DNA of 64,000 nucleotides from Limisphaerales bacterium (GTDB taxonomy: Bacteria > Verrucomicrobiota > Verrucomicrobiia > Limisphaerales > AAA164-E04), in contig JAMASS010000015.1 in NCBI GenBank assembly GCA_024761205.1, positions 1-64,000 of the forward strand, written 5' to 3'. The notes under the pieces are model-generated. The model searched no databases, was not told the origin of the DNA, and was given only the letters and a program-made list of their open reading frames with translations. Shown here piece by piece: positions 1 to 9,800 of the stretch (within the stretch, counting starts at the first letter, position 1; every line of letters begins with the position of its first letter). Made by a program: the position numbers and the translations under genes.

Positions 1-1
1 C

Positions 2-409
2 CAGTCCGTCGCCTGCTTTGGCGCTGTCAGTCTACGCAGCGGCAAGTTCGTTCACACCCTTTCGCCGGTGTTCAACGCCGCCACCTTCGAGGCGTTCCTG
101 AGGGTGCTGCTCCGACGCCGCTCGCGCGACAAAAAGATGGTCGTCATTCTCGACAACGCACGCTACCACCACGCCAAGCTGCTCAAACCACTGTTGAGAG
201 CCCACCGAGCGCATCTCAACCTGCTGTTTCTGCCGCCTTACAGCCCACAGCTCGCGCCGATCAAGAGAGTTTGGAAACTGACGCGGCGACTGGCGACTCA
301 CCATCTCTACTTCGGCAGCCTGGAGGAGTTGTCGGCCGCTGTGGAGGTCTGCTTCGACCAATGGCGAAAACCGAACCGTGTTCTGCAACGATTATGCGGC
401 ATTACTTAA
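2..409 (+). CDS. IS630-family transposase, C-terminal part, cut by window edge
   Basis: The frame is open from the first bases of the window, so the start lies upstream. The product is the C-terminal half of a DDE-superfamily endonuclease of the IS630/Tc1 type. It shows the second catalytic Asp in VVILDNARYHH and the typical LPPYSPQLAPI block before the third acidic residue. That third residue is normally Glu (PIERVW or PIEHVW) but is Lys here (PIKRVW, codon 263-265), so this copy is probably catalytically dead. Nucleic-acid cutting and joining during transposition is the family role. The gene ends 18 bases from the broken end of a methyltransferase gene on the other strand, which suggests the element inserted into that gene. 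The family call is firm; inactivity is inferred from one substitution. Confidence 0.85.
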   Translation, partial: QSVACFGAVSLRSGKFVHTLSPVFNAATFEAFLRVLLRRRSRDKKMVVILDNARYHHAKLLKPLLRAHRAHLNLLFLPPYSPQLAPIKRVWKLTRRLATHHLYFGSLEELSAAVEVCFDQWRKPNRVLQRLCGIT

Positions 410-426
410 GTCGTTATGTTTAGCAT

Positions 427-883
427 TCAGAAAAAAGATTTCTTCTTTTTCTCCCATACAAACTGCCCGCAAAAGTCCTTTCTTCCAAAAATTTCATCCA
501 TTAAAACTTTGAGATAAGCCTGTTCATTATCATCAATATGGACAAAAATGGCTCCTGTATGCGCCAAAAGGGTTTTAAGGAGCATGAGTCGATATTTCAT
601 CATGGAAGGCCAAATAGAATGCTCAAAGCCATCATCGTAATATTCAAGTGCGCTCTCGGTGTTGTATGGAGGATCTATGTAAATAAAGTCAATCTGCCCC
701 GTATACTCCTGCTCAAGCGCCTTCAAGGCGAGCAATTTGTCCTCTATCGAAGATGTCATTATCGCTGGTCTTGTGCGAGGTATGGTGAGATTTCTTCATA
801 TCTTCTATCAGAATACGCGGATTCAGCCTCGGGTGAATCCGATTCCCGATCCAAGTCAACTCCAATTTCTGCCTCTTCGCCAT
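427..883 (-). pseudogene. Mod-type adenine-specific DNA methyltransferase, frameshifted and truncated
   Basis: From ATG at 883 the frame reads MAKRQKLELTWIGNRIHPRL and later NDIFD, which matches the usual N-terminus of type III-like Mod methyltransferases. At about 740-747 the family's GDN-containing stretch is missing some 14 bases and the frame shifts. The next frame continues as LLALKALEQEYTGQIDFIY, then the catalytic DPPY motif and the HSIW block. It stops after VWEKKKK, where family members go on for several hundred residues. The break coincides with the end of the IS630 transposase gene. An intact enzyme would transfer methyl from SAM to adenine as part of restriction or defence. It starts 52 bases after the HigA/ImmA-like gene, probably the same operon. 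The protein cannot be functional as it stands. Confidence 0.85.
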
Positions 884-935
884 ATTCACACCCTGATATA
901 AGTATATACTTCTCCCGAAACACCGTTACAGTTCG

Positions 936-2042
936 TTATCCAAGTCCCTCGAGTCCCTTCCATTTTATCTCAACCTTATGCTTGAGATGATTAAACTGCC
1001 CGGCGCCAACACGCTTTTCCCTATGCTGCAAGCGCCCCAACACAATACCGTTAGCAACTCCTGTCTGGCTTGCAAATCGCTTGATTATGGCACTCGTCGG
1101 ACTGGGTGGCAGTGACGTTAAAAAAACAGTCCACTCTTGAGGAGGAATCAGAAAATTGGCCGCCCACTCATCAGCTTCTTGTTCTTTCGGATTATCCACA
1201 TCACGAACAAATATGTCTTGTTTGTCATGTAAAAGAATATATGCCGCCTCGTGGAAAAAGCTGAACCATAGCATGTCATCTGTCTTGTATCTAAGACTGA
1301 GCTGAATGATCGCCTTTTTCTTTGTGAACCACCGAGTGAACCCATGTACTCGGATTTTTTTCAATTCAGGAACAAAAACAAGGGCGACGCCCGCATCGGC
1401 GCATAGACGAACAACCTCCGGCCATGCCACTATTGGATTTTCGCGTGTAAGAGCGCGAATTTCAACTAAATTGGCTGTGAAGGTTTTTGCTGAATAGGGA
1501 CTGCATGAAACATTCCTCGCCTTGATTTCGCCAGCACGCAGCCACGCACTGAAATCGCCTAGTTCGCTTTGCGTATTATTGGCTTCACGGGCGGCTCCCT
1601 GAAGTTTAGAATACGCACTTTCCCATTCGGCTGAGCTGGCTACCTCAAAGAATTTCAGCAAGTTTCGTACTCGCTGTTCCTTATCTTTTGTGGGCGGTAC
1701 AAAACGCAACGAAACCATTTTTGCGTAGGAGAAACAATTTGCCCAATCCAGGTGCCGTCTAGCCGCTTCCTGCTTCTTAGATTTAGCCAGGCGCTCTCGA
1801 TAGTTTGCTTCCGCATTATTCCAGAAACGAGCGGACACATCTGTAACTTTCTCTAGTTGAAGTGCCGTTTCCTCGGTAATTGCAGCGGTTCCCTTGATAA
1901 TGTCATTGATGGTTTTGATTGGCCGCCCCATTCGTTGTGCCAACTGTTTTTGATTCAGGCCAAGGTGCTCCAGGGTTTCCAGGAGCGTCTCGCCGGGCGG
2001 GACAGCATAATCGGGATCGAATGTCTGTGCGTTATCACTCAT
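936..2042 (-). CDS. HigA-like antitoxin fused to ImmA/IrrE metallopeptidase-like domain
   Basis: The 368-residue protein has an XRE/HigA helix-turn-helix at about 20-75 (QKQLAQRMGRPIKTINDII) and a peptidase M78 (ImmA/IrrE) domain at about 215-310. Proteins of this family neutralise a HigB-type toxin and repress their own operon. The peptidase part in relatives cleaves repressors. The zinc motif is normally HEAxH, but here it reads HEAAY at 264-268; codon 1239-1241 is TAT where CAT would give His. A downstream EQEAD Glu (about 289) is present. Its start overlaps the upstream toxin gene by 8 bases, as expected for translational coupling. Peptidase activity is therefore doubtful while DNA binding looks intact. 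Confidence 0.85.
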   Translation of the reverse strand: MSDNAQTFDPDYAVPPGETLLETLEHLGLNQKQLAQRMGRPIKTINDIIKGTAAITEETALQLEKVTDVSARFWNNAEANYRERLAKSKKQEAARRHLDWANCFSYAKMVSLRFVPPTKDKEQRVRNLLKFFEVASSAEWESAYSKLQGAAREANNTQSELGDFSAWLRAGEIKARNVSCSPYSAKTFTANLVEIRALTRENPIVAWPEVVRLCADAGVALVFVPELKKIRVHGFTRWFTKKKAIIQLSLRYKTDDMLWFSFFHEAAYILLHDKQDIFVRDVDNPKEQEADEWAANFLIPPQEWTVFLTSLPPSPTSAIIKRFASQTGVANGIVLGRLQHREKRVGAGQFNHLKHKVEIKWKGLEGLG

Positions 2043-2313
2043 GGGTGTCAGTAATTTCCATAATTTTCACTTTAACAACATTATTCCAGTCCATGCCGCC
2101 AGACGGAAGTTCAGGGATAGGATCGTGATCAGGCACAAAAATAAACCGATATGGGTGATCCAAATCAACTGACAATTGACCAAACCGATTTCCCTTTAGA
2201 GAATGGAGTCGAGGACCGGGTATTTTTTTCAAATCGAAAAGATTATCTGCTGCTTCAATTTGGGACAAACGCAGCTGTTTTTTCAGTTTTTTATTCTTGA
2301 AAGAAATCATCAT
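2035..2313 (-). CDS. HigB-like (RelE/ParE superfamily) toxin
   Basis: This 92-residue basic protein starts MMISFKNKKLKKQLRLSQ and contains HSLKGNRFGQLSVDLDHPYR followed by RFIF. That is the usual pattern of plasmid-maintenance killer proteins of the HigB/RelE fold, with small residues and Arg/His on the RNA-cleaving face. The size matches the family (about 90-110 residues). It lies directly upstream of and overlaps the HigA/ImmA-like gene, the toxin-first order typical of higBA. Family members cut mRNA on the ribosome. No obvious lesion was seen, so toxin and antitoxin may still be a working pair in an otherwise ruined defence island. Confidence 0.82.
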   Translation of the reverse strand: MMISFKNKKLKKQLRLSQIEAADNLFDLKKIPGPRLHSLKGNRFGQLSVDLDHPYRFIFVPDHDPIPELPSGGMDWNNVVKVKIMEITDTHE

Positions 2314-2325
2314 ACCAAGATGTCT

Positions 2326-2633
2326 TCAGTCAAACATTAGCTTAACCCTCCATTTGAAGGTGAATAAAGTTTCTTCCTCGGTCGGTTGCTTGAGGCGTTG
2401 TTCGCCTTCATCCAGCAGACTGTCTTTTCTGAGCGGGGGTCGATCTCGGCTTTGGCGTCAAAGAGCTTCCGGCGTAGTTCAGTGCACTTCTCGCTCATCT
2501 CCTTGATTGTGTGTTGCTGGGCAATCTTGCAGGTTTCCGCTTTGAATCCCAAAGGGCCATATCGATTGGCACCCATCGCGCAAAGCAGTGACTCCTGGGC
2601 GTCCGTTCCATATCTGCTCATCTTCGAACCCAA
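2326..2633 (-). pseudogene. C-terminal remnant of a SNF2/DEAD-type helicase of a defence operon
   Basis: One frame reads KEMSEKCTELRRKLFDAKAEID, close to the LRRKLFDAQDEID stretch near the end of helicases that accompany Mod-type methyltransferases. At about 2430 the frame shifts. The next frame reads EQRLKQPTEEETLFTFKWRV and ends at TGA 2326, which is the usual C-terminal sequence of the same family (LKQxTEExTLFTIxW). No helicase motor motifs are visible upstream, so only the tail survives. It ends 12 bases before the HigB-like gene and shares its strand, suggesting an original order of helicase, toxin, antitoxin, methyltransferase. The family call rests on remembered sequence patterns. Confidence 0.6.
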
Positions 2634-3028
2634 ATAGAGATTCCTCCAAAAGTCCTTCCGGCTCCAACGGATTCTCGCCTAGGAGCATTTCCTCCAGACC
2701 CAAGCCCATGCAATGGGTGCCGGGTGACTGAACACACACTCTTGAGACAAACGGATGCACATCAGTTTCACCAATCCCCACGGATGCCCTCATCCGTATA
2801 ACTCCGGCAATCAGACAGTCCTGAGCCAATGAGCACGCCTTACGATTCACCTCTTTGACCAGCAGTGCGTGGCGCTCTCAATCTCGGTGTCCTCATACTG
2901 AAAGCTAGAAACAAGACTCACCGAATTGGAGGGACCTCTGATCATCGCAGCCAAATAGGTGGGGCGAGAGTCTTCTTGAGCCGATCGTCCGCCCCTCCGC
3001 AACACACGATTCCATCCAAAAATGAAAC
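2634..3028. other. No recognisable gene
   Basis: Several short frames are open on both strands, for example 2479-2850 minus, but none matches a family I know. The stretch is probably further decayed coding DNA of the defence island, joining it to the operon that ends at 3029. Confidence 0.4.
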
Positions 3029-4441
3029 CTACTGATTCCCCAACACCAACCGCTTGAACGCCCGCAGCCTAAAATCGACCGAGCCCAAATTGGGACTCGT
3101 CCCACGAAGCCGTTCGTCCCGAAGCTCCAACAGATTCAGATGTACGATCCCCCGGTCAGAAAAATCTCCGGTTACCGACTCACCCCCCTCGGGCAAGGCC
3201 ATCTTTGAATCCGCAACCCCCGCGAACTCAATCTTTTTGACCTCCCTCAGCGGCATTTCGATATTCCCGCCAATCAATTCCAGATCAATCATATCCTCGC
3301 TAATAGATCGCACCTTCCCAATCAGTTTGTCGCCGTTGCGCAGCGTCACCAAATCCTCCTCCGCAGTCGCACGAATTGTCGGAGGCTCATCAAACTGCCC
3401 ATTCCAGGCCATCACTCGGAAATTACTAAAGCGGATGGCGCCTTGGCCCTGATGCACCATGCGAACACCTGCGCCCTCGCCTGCAAAACCGGTTTTGTCC
3501 ACCCACTGCTTCACTAACTCTCCATCCACCAACAAAGCAATACTGCCGCCCGTCTTGTCCACCCGGATATCGATATTCGCCTTCCTCTTTTTGGCGAAAA
3601 CCGGCACCTCAACCTGACCCAGGTACTGCAGCGGAACCTTCTGTTTGACCATCAAGACATTCGCGAAGTAGCTGTTCAATTGGAGACTGTAGAACCCTCC
3701 AAAATCCGGTTCCGTGTCCTTGTTCGTCAAGTTCACCGGGTGGAGATAGTCCGTGTAGAGGGCAAAAGCGAGGTTGAGCGTCCCCTTCCAATGCAGATCA
3801 AACTGAATCTGCGCCCGATCCGGCAAATTCAGATTCCGAGCGATGGACGCCGCCTTGGTGGCATAAAACGCGCCGGCATTGTAAACCCAATCACCACTCT
3901 GCACCCGGGCCATCGAGACGTCCCCGAGCGTCCAACCCTCAGCCCCTTTCAGCCCAGCAAACAAAGGCTCCGCTGTCTCGTCGTCAAATATGATCCATTG
4001 CCAACGATCCCGCAGGAAGGTCAGATCACCGCCATACCAAGTCTGAAACACCGCGTTGGTCGCAGTCACCTTCCGAAGACGGCCCGCCAACTGATCCCCA
4101 TTTGAGAGCCGAATCAAACTTCGGCGCCAACTCGGCTTCACCGGTGGTTCCACTGCTTCCAGCTCGATCTCACCGACGGCGCTGTATTTGAAGTTGGCGG
4201 GCGCAACCTTTGAATCATGCCGCCAAGCCACACCAGATTCAGGATCGGCGGTCAGGATCTCCCCGGCCAACTGATCTCCGTTCGCCAGGCGAAGCAAATC
4301 TTGAAATCGTTTCTCAGTTGAACCCGATTCCTGAGCGAATAAAGGAGTGATCAGCCAGCCAGCACTCAAGGCCAATAACATCCCGGTCCGCCTACTCAAC
4401 CCTGGCACATGAAAACGAATCATCATTGTGCCGCTACTCAT
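3029..4441 (-). CDS. Secreted protein with NGDxLxG modules and LamG-like centre (paralogue 2)
   Basis: A signal peptide (GMLLALSAGWLITPLFAQ) is followed by two short beta-rich modules, LLRLANGDQLAGEIL and LIRLSNGDQLAGRL. A concanavalin/LamG-like centre of about 180 residues comes next, then LVTLRNGDKLIGKVRSI and a last diverged module. The repeated pattern of about 45 residues (hydrophobic, NGD, L, G, then IxxxxVxxI) resembles a small Sm-like beta barrel; that is inference. The function is unknown. The upstream paralogue ends at 4434 with about the same length and layout, so the two arose by tandem duplication. I chose ATG 4441, which overlaps the upstream stop. ATGs at 4426 and 4423 are also possible, and the open frame extends to 4462. 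The protein is probably exported to periplasm or cell surface. Confidence 0.8.
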   Translation of the reverse strand: MSSGTMMIRFHVPGLSRRTGMLLALSAGWLITPLFAQESGSTEKRFQDLLRLANGDQLAGEILTADPESGVAWRHDSKVAPANFKYSAVGEIELEAVEPPVKPSWRRSLIRLSNGDQLAGRLRKVTATNAVFQTWYGGDLTFLRDRWQWIIFDDETAEPLFAGLKGAEGWTLGDVSMARVQSGDWVYNAGAFYATKAASIARNLNLPDRAQIQFDLHWKGTLNLAFALYTDYLHPVNLTNKDTEPDFGGFYSLQLNSYFANVLMVKQKVPLQYLGQVEVPVFAKKRKANIDIRVDKTGGSIALLVDGELVKQWVDKTGFAGEGAGVRMVHQGQGAIRFSNFRVMAWNGQFDEPPTIRATAEEDLVTLRNGDKLIGKVRSISEDMIDLELIGGNIEMPLREVKKIEFAGVADSKMALPEGGESVTGDFSDRGIVHLNLLELRDERLRGTSPNLGSVDFRLRAFKRLVLGNQ

Positions 4442-5867
4442 CCGCCTCAAAATCCCAAACATCCTCAGGCTCCTCTTGCGCCACCCATTGCTCCAAGCGA
4501 TGCCGCTCTAAATTGAGTTCCACTTGGCGCACGGAACCCGGAGCAAACTGAACGGGGCCAAACATTTGACTGATACCCTCGATCTCCGTGTCCGTCCACC
4601 TAGCCAGCTCGAAAGACAAGCTGCCGCCCCCGGAAATCAAAACCCGAATCTCATCATCAGCATGCGTCTCCTCCGCGCGCTTGGATTGATGCAATTGAAT
4701 CTGCTTGATCCGCTCCAACGGAATCTGGACGTCGACCCGATTGCGAAGATGAAAATTCAGCTTCCCTTCGCTGATGCCCTTGACCTTGCCCATGGGTTGA
4801 TCCCGGTTGATTAGCAGCAGGCCATCCGAGGATTGATCCTGCGAGACCTCGAAATCCGATTCAAACAGACCATCCCACTCTGTGACCAAAATCCGGCTCA
4901 AAGAAAATGTCGATCGACTAAAATGCGACGAAAAAGAGACGCCACTCCCTTTCGACACGAACCCGCGAGAATCCTTCCAAGTTCCAATCACCTCACCATC
5001 GGCCAACAGGGCAAAGGCTGATTTCTCTCGATGCGATCGCAGATCGAAACGCGCCTTGGTCCGATTCACCAGATTCGTCAAACGAATCTGTCCCAGCGTC
5101 ATCACTCCGGCGCCAGGTTGGATGCGTTGAAACGATACGAACTGCGGACTCAAGGAAAAGACATAGGCCCCTTTGCTATAATCATAGCGATCCAGGGTCT
5201 CAGCATGCATGGTGACAGTCAGCTGAAAGGTCCTCTCCCAACTCAGGTCGAACGCCAAGCTCGCAGAGTCTTCCAATCCCATGTCCCGTCCGATCACCCC
5301 TCGGTCCTTCACGCTCAACACGCCATCCTGATAACCCCACCCGTTGGGACTCTTACCCAGCACCCACTCATTCAAGGTGTTGGGCCCTTCGTAGAGAACG
5401 CGATAACCATTCTGCAAGAAGGCAATACTCTGCACCTTGCTGCGATCAGCTCGGAGCGAGCCTCCGAACCAAGTCTCCATACCGATATACGAATCGTTCA
5501 TCCCCAAGATCTTCCCATAGACCTCGTCCCCGTTGGTAAAACGAAATCGACATTGTGACTGCCGGCCCCCCTTCCAGTGCTGCGTGGGATTGAATCGAAT
5601 CGAAGCAATGGAAGGAAACGGAAATCGCAACACTTCGGCGGCATCCGGATGCTGCCAGAGCAAGCCATTCTTGGGATCCAAAGACGCCATATTCCCATGC
5701 AGCGCGGATCCATCGAAGAGGCGAACAAAATGATTGCTATCACCAGCCCGGCCGATAGAAACGGCGAGTCCCAAGACAACCACCAAAACCCACAGAACCC
5801 CAACCGCTAAGGGGCGCCCGAAAATCCTCGAACGGACCCGTCTCCTCTCACATTCGCTACCGCTCAT
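4434..5867 (-). CDS. Secreted protein with NGDxLxG modules and LamG-like centre (paralogue 1)
   Basis: The 477-residue protein has an N-terminal hydrophobic signal (LAVGVLWVLVVVLGLAVSIG). It follows the same plan as the next gene: two modules (FVRLFDGSALHGNM and FRFTNGDEVYGKILGM), a central domain with SLAFDLSW and FALLADGEVIGTW resembling LamG/DUF1080-type jelly rolls, then LLLINRDQPMGKVKGI and a final module. Identity to its neighbour is limited to these anchors, so the duplication is old. The start overlaps the toroid gene upstream by 11 bases and the end overlaps the next gene, which argues for one transcript. It may bind a polymer or partner protein at the envelope. No catalytic residues are evident, and no named family was recognised. 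Confidence 0.8.
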   Translation of the reverse strand: MSGSECERRRVRSRIFGRPLAVGVLWVLVVVLGLAVSIGRAGDSNHFVRLFDGSALHGNMASLDPKNGLLWQHPDAAEVLRFPFPSIASIRFNPTQHWKGGRQSQCRFRFTNGDEVYGKILGMNDSYIGMETWFGGSLRADRSKVQSIAFLQNGYRVLYEGPNTLNEWVLGKSPNGWGYQDGVLSVKDRGVIGRDMGLEDSASLAFDLSWERTFQLTVTMHAETLDRYDYSKGAYVFSLSPQFVSFQRIQPGAGVMTLGQIRLTNLVNRTKARFDLRSHREKSAFALLADGEVIGTWKDSRGFVSKGSGVSFSSHFSRSTFSLSRILVTEWDGLFESDFEVSQDQSSDGLLLINRDQPMGKVKGISEGKLNFHLRNRVDVQIPLERIKQIQLHQSKRAEETHADDEIRVLISGGGSLSFELARWTDTEIEGISQMFGPVQFAPGSVRQVELNLERHRLEQWVAQEEPEDVWDFEADE

Positions 5868-6852
5868 AGATTGGAAGATAGCGATAATTCAACGCCAACG
5901 ATAGGAGACTAGCTGAGGTGCAAAAGGTAGTTCCGAACTGACCATCCCAACTACCGTCGTCATTTTGAGACTTGCTCAATTCAATGATATTCTTTCGATT
6001 CCACTCATTCCATTCCTGTGGGTCGGCGTGAAAGAAGGCTTGAGAGGCGTAGTAGAGAAAATACTGATAGTAGCTGTTGCTCCGGGGCGCTTTGCGAAGG
6101 TAGGCGAACGCATTTCGGAAGGCATCCGAATCCTTTTCTTTCGCCAGAGCCAAGACCAAAGTACCAATCGCCGTGCGTGGCCCATTCGGTCCCGACGCAG
6201 ACGTGTAGCCATATCCCCCTTCGCTCGTCTGGCATCGTTCGAAAAACTTGAGCCCCTTCTGAATGGCCTCCTCCGGCACACCAATCCCGGCATTGCGAGC
6301 GGCAAACAAAGCCACCATCTGCGCCCCGCTAACCGTGGTATCCGCATCCTTGCTCTCCGGCGAGTACCGCCAAGCGCCCTTGGGATTTCTGCTTTGAGAA
6401 TCGACGATCAACTGAACCGCCTTCGTCAGCGCCGGCCCAATGCGTTCATCCTCTACCGCTCCATAGACCTCGGCGAGAGCCAGGGTAGCGAAGCCGTGGT
6501 TGTACATCGTCCGTCCGATATAACCGGTCTTCGAATTCTGATTCTCCAGGATATAGCTGACCCCTCGATTAATCGCTAAACTGAACGGCCCATTATTCGG
6601 ATCATCCCCATGCGCCAGCATACTGACAACCGCCAACCCCACCACCGCTGGCTCAGCGCCGTACGGCCGGTCAGGCCAAGTGCCATCCTCAGCCTGGTTT
6701 CGATTCAAATAGGCCAGGCCTTTGACGTAAATGCGATCGACCTCCGTTGCCGCCAAATCGATCGATTCGGTAAACAACTCTTGTGCTTTCGTCCGCTGCG
6801 CCATGAGGCAGACAAAAGCCACGACGAAAAGATAGATGTGTCTCCGGTTCAT
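5857..6852 (-). CDS. Secreted prenyltransferase/squalene-oxidase-repeat alpha/alpha-toroid protein
   Basis: The 331-residue product begins with a signal peptide (YLFVVAFVCLMAQRTKAQ). It then shows repeats of the terpene-cyclase/prenyltransferase toroid: NQAEDGTWPD, QTSEGGYGYTS and KSQNDDGSWDG, each with the QxxDGSW-like turn and flanking helices. The fold is known from squalene cyclases, but secreted PVC-group members lack the cyclase DXDD motif, and I see none here. Catalysis is therefore unproven and a binding role is possible. It sits two bases downstream of the membrane/coiled-coil gene and overlaps the next gene. Similar toroid genes occur near MoxR/BatA-type clusters in Planctomycetes and Verrucomicrobia (recalled knowledge), although no MoxR gene lies in this window. 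Confidence 0.85.
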   Translation of the reverse strand: MNRRHIYLFVVAFVCLMAQRTKAQELFTESIDLAATEVDRIYVKGLAYLNRNQAEDGTWPDRPYGAEPAVVGLAVVSMLAHGDDPNNGPFSLAINRGVSYILENQNSKTGYIGRTMYNHGFATLALAEVYGAVEDERIGPALTKAVQLIVDSQSRNPKGAWRYSPESKDADTTVSGAQMVALFAARNAGIGVPEEAIQKGLKFFERCQTSEGGYGYTSASGPNGPRTAIGTLVLALAKEKDSDAFRNAFAYLRKAPRSNSYYQYFLYYASQAFFHADPQEWNEWNRKNIIELSKSQNDDGSWDGQFGTTFCTSASLLSLALNYRYLPIYER

Positions 6853-6854
6853 AC

Positions 6855-9800
6855 CTAGTCGGCAGATTGCACCTTAGGTGAGCCCGTCGGCGAATCCAGA
6901 GTTGGCATGGGCAAGGTGGCTTCCAGTTGCTCCAATTCCCGAAAATAATGCTCAAACACCCGTCGAAACTCCGTCGGCAAGCTCTCCGACATCCCGCTCG
7001 TACGGGATACCCCGCGCGACTCATCGGCACTCCCCTTGGCGTCACCTTCCAAACCCTCAACGGCTTGGTCCGTGTCACCGCCAGCCTGACTGCCGCTTCC
7101 CGAGGGATTCGGCGCCATCGACCTCCCCTTACCCATGGCCGTCATCTGCATCATCATGGCCATGTGTTGCGCCATGGCGGAGGCTCTCGATCCTCTGCGT
7201 TGGGCCTGCTCATTGATCATATTAATGGCGTCGGTAATAATGTTGATGGCGTTCGTCTCCCCTTCCACCGTTTCGTCCCCCGCATTGTTTTGATTCAGCA
7301 GTTCGACCACTTCATCCATTTGGACGTGCGCCTCATCAAGCACAGCGTCAATATCCGGCAACGGATTCTCCAACAGGACATCGACCAACCTCTCTTGAAT
7401 CCCAACCTGGGACTCGGCCAATTCACTGATCTGTTCCACAAAAAAATTCGGATCCTCCCGTTTCCCATTCAATAACCGGGTCTGAACCCGAAGCGTCAAC
7501 TCGCTTTCGCGGAGCCGCAACAACGCCATCAGATGCTTGGTCAAATCCAACTCGTTCTCGCCACCGTCGCCGCTCCCACTGCTGGGATCATCCGAAAGTT
7601 CCGGTTCCAGCAAATCGCCCCATTCATCATACTGAGCGGCCCACCGTGCCAGTTCCTCCGTCGCCCGCATGGTCACGTTATCCTCAATCAAGTCGCGAAT
7701 ATCGAGCAGACCCTCCACAACATTGCTCTCCTTCATAGCCTTGCTCACCTCACCATAAGCTTCGCGTTCGGTTCGCTCGAAAAATCGGCTGATCTCTTCC
7801 TGAATCGCCTTGGACTCTTCGCTAGCCTCGGCCTGCACTTCAGATAAACGCTCGTTGGCCGCCTGAAACCGAGGCGCCAACTCATTCGGGAAGAGCCCGA
7901 TCGTTTCAGCCGCCTGTTGCATCAAGGCCTCCTCGATCTCCGTTTCGCCGGTGCCAATCGCCCGCAACCGCTGCGCCAAAGTCATGGCTTCCATCTGATC
8001 CATATCCTCGTTCACGTCGCGCTGCATCTCTTCCAACGCTTGGAGGATATCCTCTTGCGTCTGTTGGGCGTCCGCCAAATTCTGCGCCCGTCCTTTTGCG
8101 CTCCTCTGAGCCGATCTCAATGACCTGGAGGCCTCCGACATCTTCTGCTGCGCCAGAGACTGCATATTGGCCATGATCTCCGCCCACTGCTTCATCATCT
8201 CATCCGTAAACCGAGCATTCCGCATCGCCTCGCGAAGGGTCTCAATCCCTTGCTGCGCCAGATGACTCAACTGAGCGGCGTTCATCGCTTGATCGTCCAA
8301 CTGATCTTGTAAGCGATTCTCAATAACGGCGGGATCCAGATCCAAATGGTCACGCAGCTCGGCCGTAGCCGCCGTCAGCTTTTCTTGAAGCCGGCTGATC
8401 TCCTCCAAATTGGTCAGCAACGATTCCAAACGAGATCGAATCAACTCCGCATGCTCCGCCGAACTCACAACGTGCACACGATAAGCCAGCGTTTCAACCG
8501 GCATCCGACCGGGATAATAATCAGTGGCAAACCCCTGAAATTCAACGGTCGCACCCGCCGGAATCTCAAAAATCGCGGGGCTGAAATAAAACGTCGCCTC
8601 CAATTCCGTTTGCGAGCGATTCAAGGAACCGTCATGGAACTCATCCTCCAGCAATTCCGTGGAAGGTTGCGGTCCGAGGTTGGTCTGCCAGTTGAGGCCG
8701 AACTCATTAACTCCAAAATCATCACGCGTCACTACCCGCAACGCCAAAACCTCAGTATCCAAAATCGCGCTATCAAAACCGAGTTCCGGCAAATCGATCG
8801 ACGGCTCCTGATCCGCATAATGGCGAATCACAAACGCCCACGGATTCGTATTCTCCAGTCCCAACTCATCTCGCCAGGACAACGAGGCCTCAACAATATT
8901 CGTCAAACTCAACGCCTCACAGGAAAACCTTGAACCATCGATCGCCAGCGCCTGTTCTCCGCCCTCCTCCAGAACCAAAGACGCACTCTCGAGATTCCGA
9001 CTAATCTTACCGTGAAACGAAACCTGGCTCCCTTCCAGCACATTCAAAACGCTCCCCGAAATCTTAACCTCCCGAGCGGAATAGCCCAGATAGCTTGGTG
9101 GCGCCTCTTGTCCCGTGATCTCTACAAGCTTCGGTCGGAAAACCGGCTCAATCGAAAGCCGAGCCGAGGTATCCCCCAAACCAACATCCAGCACTCGAGG
9201 GTCATGCTGACTCGGCACCTCAACCCTCAAAATCCCGCCTTGCACAAACGCTTTAAGCGGACGTTCCGTCCCAAACCTCGCGTACACCACCTTAGGTTTC
9301 CAAAACGACTCATAGCGAACCCTTGCCGTGACCTCAAAAGGTTCGCCATGCACCACAACCCCCTTCGCTTTAAGAGCCTCAATCCGAACCAAGGTGTACC
9401 GCGGGATGTCCCGATGGGGCGCTAACCAACGCGCGAAAGCATTTCGTGCCGCGCCAGGAACCGCGCCCCACAGACCGATGAGCAGGATGCCGAGAACGAA
9501 CGACGCGACCACCAAACGCCGCAAACCGCGCGTGGAGACCGCCTTCTCAAAATCATAAGACAACGCATCCGCCGAAACCTGCTCAATCGCCGCCTCATAA
9601 AGCTCCTCCGAAAAATGAGCCGGGCGGGAAGCCTCATTGGCCAACTCCACAATGCCCAAAAGCCGATCCCCCAACTGCCGGTAACGGCGCTGCACCAGCA
9701 CGGCGAGATGCTTGATCTCCGGACGCTTGATAATCCACCGAAAGATCCAACGCATCGCCGCCAAGCTAGACACAACCAGTCCCCCTAGCAGGATCGCAGC

